This document shows positions 44,522 through 53,212 of a stretch of 64,000 nt of DNA, one piece after another (the stretch's first letter is position 1; every line of letters starts with the position of its first letter). The DNA comes from Sphingopyxis sp. BSN-002. GTDB lineage: Bacteria > Pseudomonadota > Alphaproteobacteria > Sphingomonadales > Sphingomonadaceae. A program made the translations under genes and the position numbers. The DNA lies in assembly GCF_022024275.1 (NCBI RefSeq), contig NZ_CP091804.1, positions 2,312,501 through 2,376,500 of the forward strand, given 5' to 3'. Under the pieces are notes generated by a model. It had not been told where the DNA came from, did no database searches, and saw only the letters and a program-made list of their open reading frames with translations.

Positions 44522-46032
44522 AGCGTCACACCCGATTTCCAGATCGCGATGTCGCGTTCCTCGTTGAGTTCGGCCTTCGTCGGCATGCCCGAGGCGGTCG
44601 CGGCGATCAGGTCGAGCAGCGCGTCGGCGCTGTCGTCGAAGCCCGCGTCGAGCACCTGTCCCGCATCGAAATCGATCCAGCCCGCCTTGCGCTGCGCAAG
44701 CGGGCTGTTCGACGCGATCTTCAGCGTCGGCGCGGGAAAGCCAAGCGGTGTCCCGCGGCCGGTGGTGAACAGGATCACCGTCGCGCCCGCCGCGGTCAGT
44801 GCGGTCGACGACACCGCGTCGTTGCCAGGCGCTTCAAGCAGGGTCAGGCCGGGCAGGCTGGCCTCGCCGCCATAGCGCTGGACATCGACCACCGGCGCCT
44901 TGCCGCCCTTCTGCACCGCGCCGAGCGACTTTTCCTCGAGCGTGGTGATCCCACCGGCGATATTGCCGGGCGAGGGATTCTCGCTGACAGGCTCGCCGTT
45001 GCGGATGAAATATTGCTTGAAGTCCTGCACCAGCGCGACAGTCGCGTCGAACACATCGCGCGACACCGCGCGCTCCATCAGCATCTGCTCGGCACCGAAG
45101 ATTTCGGGGATTTCGGTGAGGATGACCTTGCCGTTCGCAGCGGCGACCGCATCGGCCATGCGCCCGACGAGCGGGTTCGCGGTCAGGCCCGACAGCCCGT
45201 CCGACCCGCCGCATTTGACGCCCAGCACCAGCTTCGACAGCGGCACTTCTGTGCGCGGGGTGTCGGCACAGGCGTCGACCAGCTCGTCGACCAGCGCGAG
45301 GCACGCGGCCTCGTCGTCCTCGACCGCCTGCGCCGACAGGGTGCGGATGCTCACGCGGCGTTCGGGCGCGATTCCCTCCAGCAGCGGGGCGAGCTGGTTG
45401 CTCTCGCACCCCAGCCCGACGATCAGCACGCCACCGGCGTTGGGGTGCTGGGCGAGCGCCGCAAGCAGCGCGCGCGTGTGGCCGAGGTCGTCGCCGAGCT
45501 GCGAGCAGCCGAAGGGATGCTTGAAGGCATGCACGCCATCGACGCGCCCGGCGTGGCGCGTTCCCGCAATCCTTGCGACGCGCGCGGCGAGATTGCCGAC
45601 GCAGCCGACGGTCGGGATGATCCAGACCTCGTTACGCGTGCCGACGCGTCCGTCGGCGCGGACATAGCCCTCGAAGGTCTTCGAAGACGGGTGGGTTTGC
45701 GCAGCCTCAGGCGCTTCGTAATGATAATCTCCAGCACCGCTCAGCGCGGTCGCCAGATTGTGGCTGTGGACGTGCGCGCCGGGCTCGATGTCGGCGGTCG
45801 CCAGCCCGATCGGGAAGCCATATTTGATTACCGGCGCACCCTTGGCGATCGGCACCAGCGCGACCTTGTGTCCGCGCGCGACCTGATCGGCGAGGCGGAG
45901 GTTGATACCGCCGATCGAGAGATCGGTACCCGCGTCCAGATCGGCGATCGCTGTCGCGACATTGTCCGACGGATGGATATGCAGCGCCGTCACCGGTGTC
46001 ATATCGACCGCGGCAGGGCCATCGTTCGCCAT
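44518..46032 (-). CDS. uxaA: Altronate dehydratase UxaA
   Basis: UxaA dehydrates D-altronate to 2-keto-3-deoxygluconate in the galacturonate route. The 504-residue product has the N-terminal SAF-like domain (LRLADQVARGHKVALVPIAK) and the large C-terminal domain (FKHPFGCSQLGDDLGHTRAL, VGLGCESNQLAPLLEGI, KLVLGVKCGGSDGLSGLTAN, VILFTTGRGTPLGFPAPTLK), including the conserved cysteines. Full length for a fused UxaA. It starts four bases after the lacI stop, so it is co-transcribed with its likely regulator and separated from uxaC. ATG at residue 11 is an alternative start. Confidence 0.94.
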   Translation of the reverse strand: MANDGPAAVDMTPVTALHIHPSDNVATAIADLDAGTDLSIGGINLRLADQVARGHKVALVPIAKGAPVIKYGFPIGLATADIEPGAHVHSHNLATALSGAGDYHYEAPEAAQTHPSSKTFEGYVRADGRVGTRNEVWIIPTVGCVGNLAARVARIAGTRHAGRVDGVHAFKHPFGCSQLGDDLGHTRALLAALAQHPNAGGVLIVGLGCESNQLAPLLEGIAPERRVSIRTLSAQAVEDDEAACLALVDELVDACADTPRTEVPLSKLVLGVKCGGSDGLSGLTANPLVGRMADAVAAANGKVILTEIPEIFGAEQMLMERAVSRDVFDATVALVQDFKQYFIRNGEPVSENPSPGNIAGGITTLEEKSLGAVQKGGKAPVVDVQRYGGEASLPGLTLLEAPGNDAVSSTALTAAGATVILFTTGRGTPLGFPAPTLKIASNSPLAQRKAGWIDFDAGQVLDAGFDDSADALLDLIAATASGMPTKAELNEERDIAIWKSGVTL

Positions 46033-46036
46033 CCCG

Positions 46037-47089
46037 TCAGCCTTTCGGTGGCGCGACCGACTGGCGCTCGATGAAGGTCGAGGGCATCACCGGGCTTTCG
46101 TCGTCGGCGGCCTTCGCGTTCGGGCCGAGGAAGTCCGACACCAGCGTGCGGGCGGCGCGCGATCCCATCTCGCGGATTGGCCAACGTACCGTACTCAGCG
46201 CGGGCCAGATATGGGTTGCGGTCGGCGAATCGTCGAAGCCGATGATCGACAGGTCGGCAGGGACCGAGAGGCCCTTGCCGTGCGCGACGCTCATCACGCC
46301 CGCGGCCATTTCGTCGTTCGACACGAACACCGCGGTTGGCGGCTGCGGCAGGGAGAGCAGCGACTCTCCGGCCTCGACGCCTGCGGTGTAGCGATAATTG
46401 CCGGGCGCATAGAGTTCGTCCGGCAATGACAGGCCCGCCCCGGCGAGCGCTTCGCGAAAGCCCTCCTCGCGCTCGGCGGCCGACCGGAAGCCGACGGGGC
46501 CGCGGACGAAGCCGATGCGGCGATGGCCGAGCGCGATCAGCTTGCCGACCGCCTCGGCGACGACCTCGCGGTCGTTCGACGACACGCAATGCCGCGCATC
46601 GTCGAGCAGCGCCGAGCCGACGCGGACGTAGCGCACGCCCAGATCCTCGCAGAGCTTGGCGAGATCGTCGTTTTCCGAAATCGGCGGCAGCAGCATCGCG
46701 CCGATCGGGCGCTGCTTTTCGAGGAAGACGCGGACGTCCTCGAGCATCCTGTCCGACCCCCGATCGACCGGACGGACGAGCAGCGCAAGGTCGCTGTCCT
46801 TGATCGCGTCGAGCACGCCCTGCTGAAAGTTCAGGACGGTCTGCGCATTCGGATTGTCGTGAAGCAGCGCGATCAGGAAGTTGCGGCGAAAGGCCAGCGC
46901 GCGCGCCTGCGGATTCGGAACGAAGCCCAGCGTCTCGATCGCTTTGCGCACCGCATCGCGCGTCTTGTCGCTGATGAACTCGGAACGGTTGATGACGCGG
47001 CTGACGGTCTTTTTCGAAACCCCGGCGAGGGCTGCGACGTCGTTGATCGTCGGTTGCTTTCCATTCTGTCCGCCCGTGCGTGCCGCCAT
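46037..47089 (-). CDS. LacI-family regulator of the pectin/hexuronate locus
   Basis: This 350-residue repressor has an N-terminal helix-turn-helix and hinge (INDVAALAGVSKKTVSRVIN, FVPNPQARALAFRRN) and a periplasmic-binding-protein-like effector domain (GHRRIGFVRGPVGFRSAAER, VFVSNDEMAAGVMSVAHGKG, LSIIGFDDSPTATHIWPALS). ATG 47089 is chosen; GTG 47107 in frame is possible. The near-perfect palindrome in its upstream region and three copies before other pectin genes suggest it controls itself, uxaA and the whole locus. The inducer is likely 2-keto-3-deoxygluconate or a uronate, by analogy. Confidence 0.9.
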   Translation of the reverse strand: MAARTGGQNGKQPTINDVAALAGVSKKTVSRVINRSEFISDKTRDAVRKAIETLGFVPNPQARALAFRRNFLIALLHDNPNAQTVLNFQQGVLDAIKDSDLALLVRPVDRGSDRMLEDVRVFLEKQRPIGAMLLPPISENDDLAKLCEDLGVRYVRVGSALLDDARHCVSSNDREVVAEAVGKLIALGHRRIGFVRGPVGFRSAAEREEGFREALAGAGLSLPDELYAPGNYRYTAGVEAGESLLSLPQPPTAVFVSNDEMAAGVMSVAHGKGLSVPADLSIIGFDDSPTATHIWPALSTVRWPIREMGSRAARTLVSDFLGPNAKAADDESPVMPSTFIERQSVAPPKG

Positions 47090-47217
47090 GATCTGTTTTC
47101 TTCCCACTCCGCGCTGCGCACCAAAGCGCCTGTCCTCGAATTCTCCGGCCGATTCCTTGTCCTAGTGGGGACTCGGCCGGGCAAAATCAACCGTGGGTAC
47201 GGCTAATTGCTTGCTTT

Positions 47218-47230
47218 TGACACCGGTGTC
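47218..47230. promoter_or_regulatory. Perfect palindromic operator between lacI and the FAH-like gene
   Basis: TGACACCGGTGTC contains the 12-base perfect palindrome GACACCGGTGTC (47219-47230), the most symmetric of four sites in the locus. It lies 27 bases before ATG 47258 and 128 bases before the lacI ATG, so one site could control both directions. Confidence 0.8.
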
Positions 47231-47257
47231 TTTTAGGACATCCGGCGGAAGAGGGAA

Positions 47258-48052
47258 ATGACAAAGATGCCGGCAACGAACGAACAGCAAAATATCGCCA
47301 AGGCGTTTCTCGCGGCACGCGCGAAAAAGACACCGCTTACCCTGTATCCCGGCGCAATGCCCGAAACGATGGGCGAGGCCTATGCGATTCAGGATGCGGC
47401 GATCGGATTCGACGGCCGGATGGTCGGCGGCTGGAAGGTCGGGCGTATCCCGGCGGAGCTGGTCGGCCGCTATGGCGACAACCGGCTGGCCGGCCCCATC
47501 TTCAGCGACGAAATTTTCGACGGCGGTGCGGGCGAGCGCCCCGTCATGCCGGTCTATACCGACGGCTTCGCTGCTGCCGAGGCCGAGGTTCTGCTGTGCC
47601 TCGGCGATGTCGGTACGCGCGATTACGACATCGATTCGGTGCGTGACTGCATCACCGACGCCCGCACGGGGATCGAGATCGCAAGTTCGCCTTATCCGGC
47701 GATCAACCGGCATGGCCCCGCGGTCACTGCTTCGGACTATGGCAACAACAAGGGACTGATCCTTGGCCCTTCGATCCCCGACTGGCGGACCGCCGACCTG
47801 ATCCGCATGCCGGTCGAATTCTTCATAGACGACACGCCGGTGGGTGCGGCGACGATGGAAACGATGCTCGACGGTCCGTTCGGATCGGCGCTGTTCCTGA
47901 TCCGCACGCTGCGCGCGCGCGGTATCGCGATTCACGCCGGTACGTGGGTGTCGACCGGCGCGATCACCGGCATCCACGAAATCCGTCCCGGTCAGCGGGG
48001 CGATGCGCTCTTCGACGGAAAAATCCGCGTCGGCTGCACGATTACCGGATAA
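47258..48052 (+). CDS. FAH/MhpD-like hydratase-hydrolase of unknown substrate
   Basis: The 264-residue product resembles 2-keto-4-pentenoate hydratases (MhpD) within the fumarylacetoacetate hydrolase superfamily. Visible features are GEAYAIQDAAI, GGWKVGRIPAEL, an AAEAEVLLCLGDV segment with the acidic metal ligands, and HAGTWVSTGAITGIHEIRPG near the end. It is first in an operon with the transporter, uxaC and the uxuB-like gene, 27 bases after the strongest operator. No classical hexuronate step needs such an enzyme; related family members cleave or hydrate keto-deoxy sugar acids. Substrate not assigned. Confidence 0.85.
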   Translation: MTKMPATNEQQNIAKAFLAARAKKTPLTLYPGAMPETMGEAYAIQDAAIGFDGRMVGGWKVGRIPAELVGRYGDNRLAGPIFSDEIFDGGAGERPVMPVYTDGFAAAEAEVLLCLGDVGTRDYDIDSVRDCITDARTGIEIASSPYPAINRHGPAVTASDYGNNKGLILGPSIPDWRTADLIRMPVEFFIDDTPVGAATMETMLDGPFGSALFLIRTLRARGIAIHAGTWVSTGAITGIHEIRPGQRGDALFDGKIRVGCTITG

Positions 48053-48075
48053 GACACAAGAATCGGGAGAGAGAT

Positions 48076-49383
48076 ATGGCGCAGGCATTTGCGGACGGAG
48101 GTGCGGCGTCGCCGGTTCCCCGGTCCGGTCGCTACCGCTGGCTGATCGTCGGGGTGCTGTTCGCCGCCACCACGGTCAATTATATCGACCGCACCATGCT
48201 CGGCCTGCTCGCGCCGACGCTCGGCACCGAGCTCGGGTGGAGCGAGAATGACTATGGCAACATCGTCACCGCCTTTCAGGCCGCCTATGCGCTAGGCTTC
48301 CTCCTCATGGGCTGGATGATCGACCGCTTCGGGCCGAAAATCGGCTATGCGGTCGCGATCTCGATCTGGACGATCGGCCATGTCGCGCACGGCTTCGCTT
48401 CCTCGGTCGTCTCGTTCATGCTGGCGCGCGTCATTCTCGGCGTGGGCGAGGCGGGGCATTTCCCGTCGGTCGTTCGCGCATCGAGCGAATGGTTTCCCCA
48501 GAAGGAGCGCTCCTATGCCATCGGCTGGGTCAACAGCGCGACGACGATCGGCGTCATCCTGACCGCGCCCACGATCGCGCTGTTCATGCGCTTCCTCGGC
48601 TTCGACTGGCGCGAGACCTTCATCGTCACGGGCGCATTCGGCGTGATCCTGCTGCTGCTATGGCTCTGGCTCTACAGCAATCCGCGCGAGAGCGGGAAGG
48701 TCAGCGAGGCCGAACTGGCGTGGATCGAGCATGACCCGCCCGAAAAGATCGAGCGGCTCGGCTGGGGTGCGATCGTCACCAAGCGCGAGGCCTGGGCCTA
48801 TGCGACCGGCAAGTTCCTGACCGACCCGGTCTGGTTCCTGATGCTCTTCTGGCTGCCCAAATATTTCAGCACCACCTACAATGTCGATCTGAAGGTCGTG
48901 CTGCTGCCGATGATCATCATGTACCTGCTCTCCGACGTCGGCAGCATCCTCGGCGGCTGGGTGTCGTCGAAGCTGATCCAGACCGGGCGCAGCGTCAACT
49001 TCGCGCGCAAGGCGACGATGCTCGGCGCGGGCTGCTGCGTCCTGCCTTTGCTGTTCGTCTCTGGGCTCGACAATATGTGGCTCGCGGTCGTGCTGATCGG
49101 CATCGCGCTCGCCGGGCATCAGGCCTTTTCGTCGACGATCCTGTCGATTCCGCCCGACATGTTTCCGAAGCGCGCCGTCGGTTCGGTAATCGGGCTGGGC
49201 GGCTTTGCCGGCGGCGTCGGCGGAATGATCATGGCGAAGTCGACCGGCCTCGTACTCGATGCGACCGGCGGCAATTACACGCTCATCTTTGCGGCCTGCA
49301 CCACCGTCTATTTCCTCGCCGTGCTGGCGATCCACATCCTCAGCCCGCGCCTCGAGCCGGTGACCGTCGAAAGCAAAACCTGA
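48076..49383 (+). CDS. MFS hexuronate transporter, ExuT-like
   Basis: This is a probable proton symporter for galacturonate and glucuronate in the inner membrane. The 435-residue product has 12 expected helices. It has the anion:cation symporter family signatures NYIDRTMLGLLAPTLGTELG, WMIDRFGPKIGYAVAISIWT and ARVILGVGEAGHFPSVVRAS. ATG 48076 follows GGGAGAGAGAT; the upstream in-frame residues overlap the previous gene. It sits between the FAH-like gene and uxaC (four-base gap), which supports hexuronate as substrate. Confidence 0.92.
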   Translation: MAQAFADGGAASPVPRSGRYRWLIVGVLFAATTVNYIDRTMLGLLAPTLGTELGWSENDYGNIVTAFQAAYALGFLLMGWMIDRFGPKIGYAVAISIWTIGHVAHGFASSVVSFMLARVILGVGEAGHFPSVVRASSEWFPQKERSYAIGWVNSATTIGVILTAPTIALFMRFLGFDWRETFIVTGAFGVILLLLWLWLYSNPRESGKVSEAELAWIEHDPPEKIERLGWGAIVTKREAWAYATGKFLTDPVWFLMLFWLPKYFSTTYNVDLKVVLLPMIIMYLLSDVGSILGGWVSSKLIQTGRSVNFARKATMLGAGCCVLPLLFVSGLDNMWLAVVLIGIALAGHQAFSSTILSIPPDMFPKRAVGSVIGLGGFAGGVGGMIMAKSTGLVLDATGGNYTLIFAACTTVYFLAVLAIHILSPRLEPVTVESKT

Positions 49384-49387
49384 TTCC

Positions 49388-50800
49388 ATGTCGCGCCCGC
49401 TGCTGCTCTCCCCCGACCGCCTCTTTCCGTCCGATCCGGTCCAGCGCGATATTGCGCGCCGGCTCTACAAGGAGGTTGCGGGGCTGCCGATCATCAGCCC
49501 GCACGGGCACACCGATCCGCGCTGGTTCGCTGGCAACGCGCCCTTCGGCAACGCGACAGAGATGCTGCTGCACCCCGACCATTATGTGTTCCGGATGCTC
49601 TATTCGCAGGGGATTCCGCTCGATGCTCTTGGCATCCGCAACCCGCAAGCCGATCCGCGCGAGAGCTGGCGGCTGTTCGCGCAGAATTACCACCTCTTTC
49701 GCGGCACTCCGTCGCGGATGTGGATGGACTGGGTGTTCGCCGAGGCGTTCGGCTTCGATGTACAGTTCTCGGCCGAAACATCGGACCTCTATTATGATCG
49801 TATCACCGAGGCGCTCGCGACCGACGCCTTCCGCCCGCGCGCTCTGTTCGACCGCTTCGGGATCGAGGTGATCGCGACGACCGAAAGCCCGCTCGATACG
49901 CTCGAGCATCATGCCGAGATCCGCGTCGCGAACGCGAACGGCGAATGGAGCGGTCGCGTCATCACCGCCTATCGCCCCGATCCGGTGGTCGACCCGGAAT
50001 TCGAAGGCTTCTACGCCAATCTCGCGCGCTTCTCCGAGTTATCGGGCGAAGATGCCTACAGTTACGCCGGCTATCTCGCCGCGCACCGCAACCGCCGCGC
50101 CTTCTTCGCCGACATGGGCGCGACCTCGACCGACCACGGCCACCCGACCGCAGCAACCGCTGACCTGTCGGACGCCGAGGCCGAGGCGCTGTTCGCGCGC
50201 GTCACCGGCGCCGATGTCAGCGCCGCCGATGCCGAGTTGTTCCGCGCGCATATGCTGACCGTCATGGCGGGGATGAGCCTCGACGACGGTCTGGTCATGC
50301 AAATCCACCCGGGTGCGTTCCGTAACCACAATCCCTGGCTGTTCAAGCATTACGGGCGCGACAAGGGTGCCGATATTCCCATGTCGACCGACTATGTCCA
50401 TGCGCTGCGCCCGCTGCTCGGCCGCTATGGCAATGAGGCGGGGCTGACGATCATCCTCTTCACGCTCGACGAGACCAGCTACGCGCGGGAACTGGCGCCG
50501 CTTGCAGGGCACTATCCGGCCTTGAAGCTCGGCCCCGCCTGGTGGTTTCACGACAGTCCCGAAGGAATGCGCCGCTTCCGCAATCAGATGACCGAGACCG
50601 CGGGCTTCTACAACACGGTCGGCTTCAACGACGACACCCGCGCTTTCCTGTCGATCCCTGCGCGCCACGATGTCGCGCGCCGCATCGACTGCGGCTTCCT
50701 CGCGCAGCTCGTCGCCGAGCACCGGATGGAGGAATGGGAAGCGGCCGAACTCGCGACCGACCTCAGCTACAATCTCGCCAAGGCCGCGTACAAGCTGTGA
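49388..50800 (+). CDS. uxaC: Glucuronate/galacturonate isomerase UxaC
   Basis: UxaC converts D-galacturonate to tagaturonate and D-glucuronate to fructuronate. The 470-residue amidohydrolase-fold protein has the metal-site motif LPIISPHGHTDPRWFA near residue 37, TESPLDTLEHHAEI, the long VMQIHPGAFRNHNPWLFKHY segment and the ending GFNDDTRAFLSIPARHDVAR. Length is standard. Its TGA shares bases with the GTG start of the next gene, coupling isomerase and reductase. Confidence 0.96.
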   Translation: MSRPLLLSPDRLFPSDPVQRDIARRLYKEVAGLPIISPHGHTDPRWFAGNAPFGNATEMLLHPDHYVFRMLYSQGIPLDALGIRNPQADPRESWRLFAQNYHLFRGTPSRMWMDWVFAEAFGFDVQFSAETSDLYYDRITEALATDAFRPRALFDRFGIEVIATTESPLDTLEHHAEIRVANANGEWSGRVITAYRPDPVVDPEFEGFYANLARFSELSGEDAYSYAGYLAAHRNRRAFFADMGATSTDHGHPTAATADLSDAEAEALFARVTGADVSAADAELFRAHMLTVMAGMSLDDGLVMQIHPGAFRNHNPWLFKHYGRDKGADIPMSTDYVHALRPLLGRYGNEAGLTIILFTLDETSYARELAPLAGHYPALKLGPAWWFHDSPEGMRRFRNQMTETAGFYNTVGFNDDTRAFLSIPARHDVARRIDCGFLAQLVAEHRMEEWEAAELATDLSYNLAKAAYKL

Positions 50801-52119
50801 GGCTGTCGGCTGAAACGCCGCTCCCGGCGTCGGTGCAGGCACCGGGTTATGACCGCGGCGTGCAGGCGGCGGGGATCGTCCATATCGGCATCGGCGCGTT
50901 TCATCGCGCGCATCAGGCGGTCTACACCGACGACGCGATGGCGGCGGGCGACCGCGATTGGGGCATCGTTGGCGTGTCGCTGCGTTCTGGCGATGTCGCG
51001 TCGCAGCTGAATCCTCAGGACGGGCTCTACTCGGTGAGCATGCGCAGCGCGGCGGGTAGCGAATTGCGGTTGATCGGGGCCGTACAGAAGGTGCTGGTCG
51101 CGGCGGACGATCCGCAGGCGGTGGTCGATGCGATCGCTGCACCGACGACACATATCGTCAGCTTCACCGTCACCGAGAAGGGTTATCTGCGCGGCTCCGA
51201 CGGTGCGCTCGATCTCGACGCTGCCAAGGGTGCGTCGAGCCTCTACCGCTTCGTCGGTGCGGCGCTTGCCGCGCGCAAGGCGTCTGGCCTGTCCGGATTG
51301 ACCCTGCTCAGCTGCGACAACCTCGCCAGTAATGGCGCGGCGCTGAAGGCGCTGATGCGCCAGTATCTTGCCGCGGAATATTCCCATCTGGTGGATTGGT
51401 TCGACCGCGAATGCTGCTGCCCCGCGACGATGATCGACCGCATCGTTCCCGCGACGACCGATGCCGACCGCGCCGCCGTCGAAGCGGCGCTCGGTGTACG
51501 CGACGAGGGTGCGGTGGTCACCGAAGGCTTCAGCCAGTGGGTGATCGAGGATGATTTCGCCGGTCCGCGTCCGCGCTGGGAAAAGGTCGGTGCCGAACTG
51601 GTCGCCGACGTCGCGCCCTATGAGACCGCGAAACTGCGCATGCTCAACGGCGCGCATTCGGCGCTTGCCTACATCGGGCTGGGGGCGGGGCATGAATTCG
51701 TCCATCAGGCGATCGCCGACCCCGCCATTCGTCCGGTCATCGAACGGCTGATGCGCGATGAAGCCGCGCCGACGATCGATGCCGCGCCGGGGCAGGATCT
51801 GTCGGCCTATGCCGACGCGCTGCTCGACCGCTTCGCCAATCCGGCGCTCCATCACAGGCTGATCCAGATCGCGATGGACGGCAGCCAGAAGATTCCGCAG
51901 CGCTGGCTGGAGACGCTCGCTTGGCATCAGAAGCGGGGGCGGCGCTGTCCGTCGCTCGAAGCCGCCATCGCGGCATGGATCGCCTTCCTGCGGAGCGAGC
52001 ATCCGGTTGACGATCCGCTGGCCGACAAGCTGCGCGAAGCCGCCGCAGCTCCCGACGCGATGCAAAAGCTGTTCGGTGACGGCGGCCTGATCGCCTCGGA
52101 CTGGCGACCGGAGACCTAA
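50797..52119 (+). CDS. uxuB: Mannitol dehydrogenase family hexuronate reductase, UxuB-like
   Basis: The 440-residue NAD-dependent reductase matches fructuronate reductase UxuB more than tagaturonate reductase UxaB: GIVHIGIGAFHRAHQAVYTD near the N-terminus, IVSFTVTEKGYLRGSDGALD, WVIEDDFAGPRPRWEKVGAE and AKLRMLNGAHSALAYIGLG. The start is GTG 50797 overlapping the uxaC stop (GTGA). The cluster has uxaA but no uxuA. The enzyme may therefore act on tagaturonate or both sugars, or uxuA is elsewhere. Last gene of the operon, followed by a repeat hairpin. Confidence 0.88.
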   Translation: MRLSAETPLPASVQAPGYDRGVQAAGIVHIGIGAFHRAHQAVYTDDAMAAGDRDWGIVGVSLRSGDVASQLNPQDGLYSVSMRSAAGSELRLIGAVQKVLVAADDPQAVVDAIAAPTTHIVSFTVTEKGYLRGSDGALDLDAAKGASSLYRFVGAALAARKASGLSGLTLLSCDNLASNGAALKALMRQYLAAEYSHLVDWFDRECCCPATMIDRIVPATTDADRAAVEAALGVRDEGAVVTEGFSQWVIEDDFAGPRPRWEKVGAELVADVAPYETAKLRMLNGAHSALAYIGLGAGHEFVHQAIADPAIRPVIERLMRDEAAPTIDAAPGQDLSAYADALLDRFANPALHHRLIQIAMDGSQKIPQRWLETLAWHQKRGRRCPSLEAAIAAWIAFLRSEHPVDDPLADKLREAAAAPDAMQKLFGDGGLIASDWRPET

Positions 52120-52124
52120 TTACA

Positions 52125-52214
52125 TCCGTTCGCCCTGAGCTTGTCGAAGGGCCGTTCTTTCTTTTGCGGTGCTGAGGGGAAGAACGGTGCTTCGACAAGC
52201 TCAGCACGAACGGA
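52125..52214. repeat. Long inverted repeat between convergent uxuB and lysR
   Basis: The left arm from 52125 (TCCGTTCGCCCTGAGCTTG...) and the right arm ending at 52214 (...CAAGCTCAGCACGAACGGA) pair over about 35 bases with four mismatches. The core GAGCTTGTCGAAG is a widespread intergenic repeat in sphingomonads and related bacteria (from recall). It fills the gap between convergent genes and may end transcription both ways. Confidence 0.8.
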
Positions 52215-52227
52215 TTTGGGATGAACG

Positions 52228-53115
52228 CTAAACCGGCACCAGCAATCCCCGGCTCTCGCGTACCTCGGCGTCGAGCCAGTCGATGAAGGCGCGGATGCGC
52301 GGCTGGGGCGCAACGTCGCGGTGGAGCGCCAGCCAGAAAGCGCGCGCGACGACCTGATCGCGCCGCACGCGCACCAGCCCCGGATCGCCCGCGGCGAGGA
52401 AGCAAGGCAGAACGCCGACCCCCGCACCGCCCGCGATCATCCGCCGCTGCGCGAGGATCGACGAGGAGCGGACATTGGCGCGCAGCCCCGGCTCTATCTC
52501 GCCCAGATAGTCCAGTTCGGGCGCGTAGAGGATATCGGGCATATAGCCGATCACCGGGATGCCCGCGCGCGACAGCGGCGCGGCGGCGACCGCCTCCTGC
52601 CAGTCGGGCCGATCGGCGGGGGCGTAGAGGCCGAGGCTATAGTCGGACAGCTTGCGCGTGATCAGCGGGCCTTTGCGCGGCCGCGCGAGAAGCACCGCCA
52701 TATCGGCCTCGCGCCGCGAGGGGTTGAGGAAGCCCGACGAGGCGACGAGGTCGATCTCGAGCTCGGGATGCGCTGCGACGAACCCGCCCAGCCGCGGCGC
52801 GATGAAGCTGTAGCCGAATCCTTCGGAGACGCTGACCCGCAATTGTCCGGACAGTGCCGACCCACCGGCCTGCGCGGAATGGATGCGCGCCGCCGCCGCC
52901 GCCATCGCTTCGGCGTGCGGAACGAGCGCCCGGCCCGCTGCGGTCAGAACGAAACCCGTCGGCGCGCGTTCGAACAAGGTCTGCTGGAGCGCGGCTTCGA
53001 GCGCGCTGACCTGACGGCTGACCGTCGTCGCATCGACATGCAACGCCGCGCCGGCGCGCGCGAGCGTGCCATGGCGTGCGACGAACAGGAAATATTGCAG
53101 CTTGTCCCAGTCCAT
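52228..53115 (-). CDS. LysR-family transcriptional regulator
   Basis: The 295-residue protein has the N-terminal winged helix (MDWDKLQYFLFVARHGTLAR, ALHVDATTVSRQVSALEAAL) and a LysR effector-binding domain (GQLRVSVSEGFGYSFIAPRL, ISR-like GVGVLPCFLA). ATG 53115 gives a normal length; in-frame residues further upstream overlap mmsA. It is divergent from mmsA with 97 bases between, containing inverted repeats. Control of the mmsA-led valine genes, or of itself, is the expected role. The effector is unknown. Confidence 0.9.
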   Translation of the reverse strand: MDWDKLQYFLFVARHGTLARAGAALHVDATTVSRQVSALEAALQQTLFERAPTGFVLTAAGRALVPHAEAMAAAAARIHSAQAGGSALSGQLRVSVSEGFGYSFIAPRLGGFVAAHPELEIDLVASSGFLNPSRREADMAVLLARPRKGPLITRKLSDYSLGLYAPADRPDWQEAVAAAPLSRAGIPVIGYMPDILYAPELDYLGEIEPGLRANVRSSSILAQRRMIAGGAGVGVLPCFLAAGDPGLVRVRRDQVVARAFWLALHRDVAPQPRIRAFIDWLDAEVRESRGLLVPV

Positions 53116-53118
53116 AAG

Positions 53119-53143
53119 CTGCAAATATGCAGGATATGCCTGC
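53119..53143. promoter_or_regulatory. Overlapping inverted repeats in the lysR-mmsA gap, candidate LysR site
   Basis: CTGCA-N4-TGCAG (53119-53132) overlaps GCAGG-N5-CCTGC (53129-53143). They lie directly upstream of the lysR start and 70 bases before mmsA, a usual place for a LysR autoregulatory site. Confidence 0.45.
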
Positions 53144-53212
53144 AAGTCTATCCCTTGCAATCGCCCCGTAACTCGGCTGTGGCAGCGGCAACATTTTACG
53201 GGAGACTCGGAT

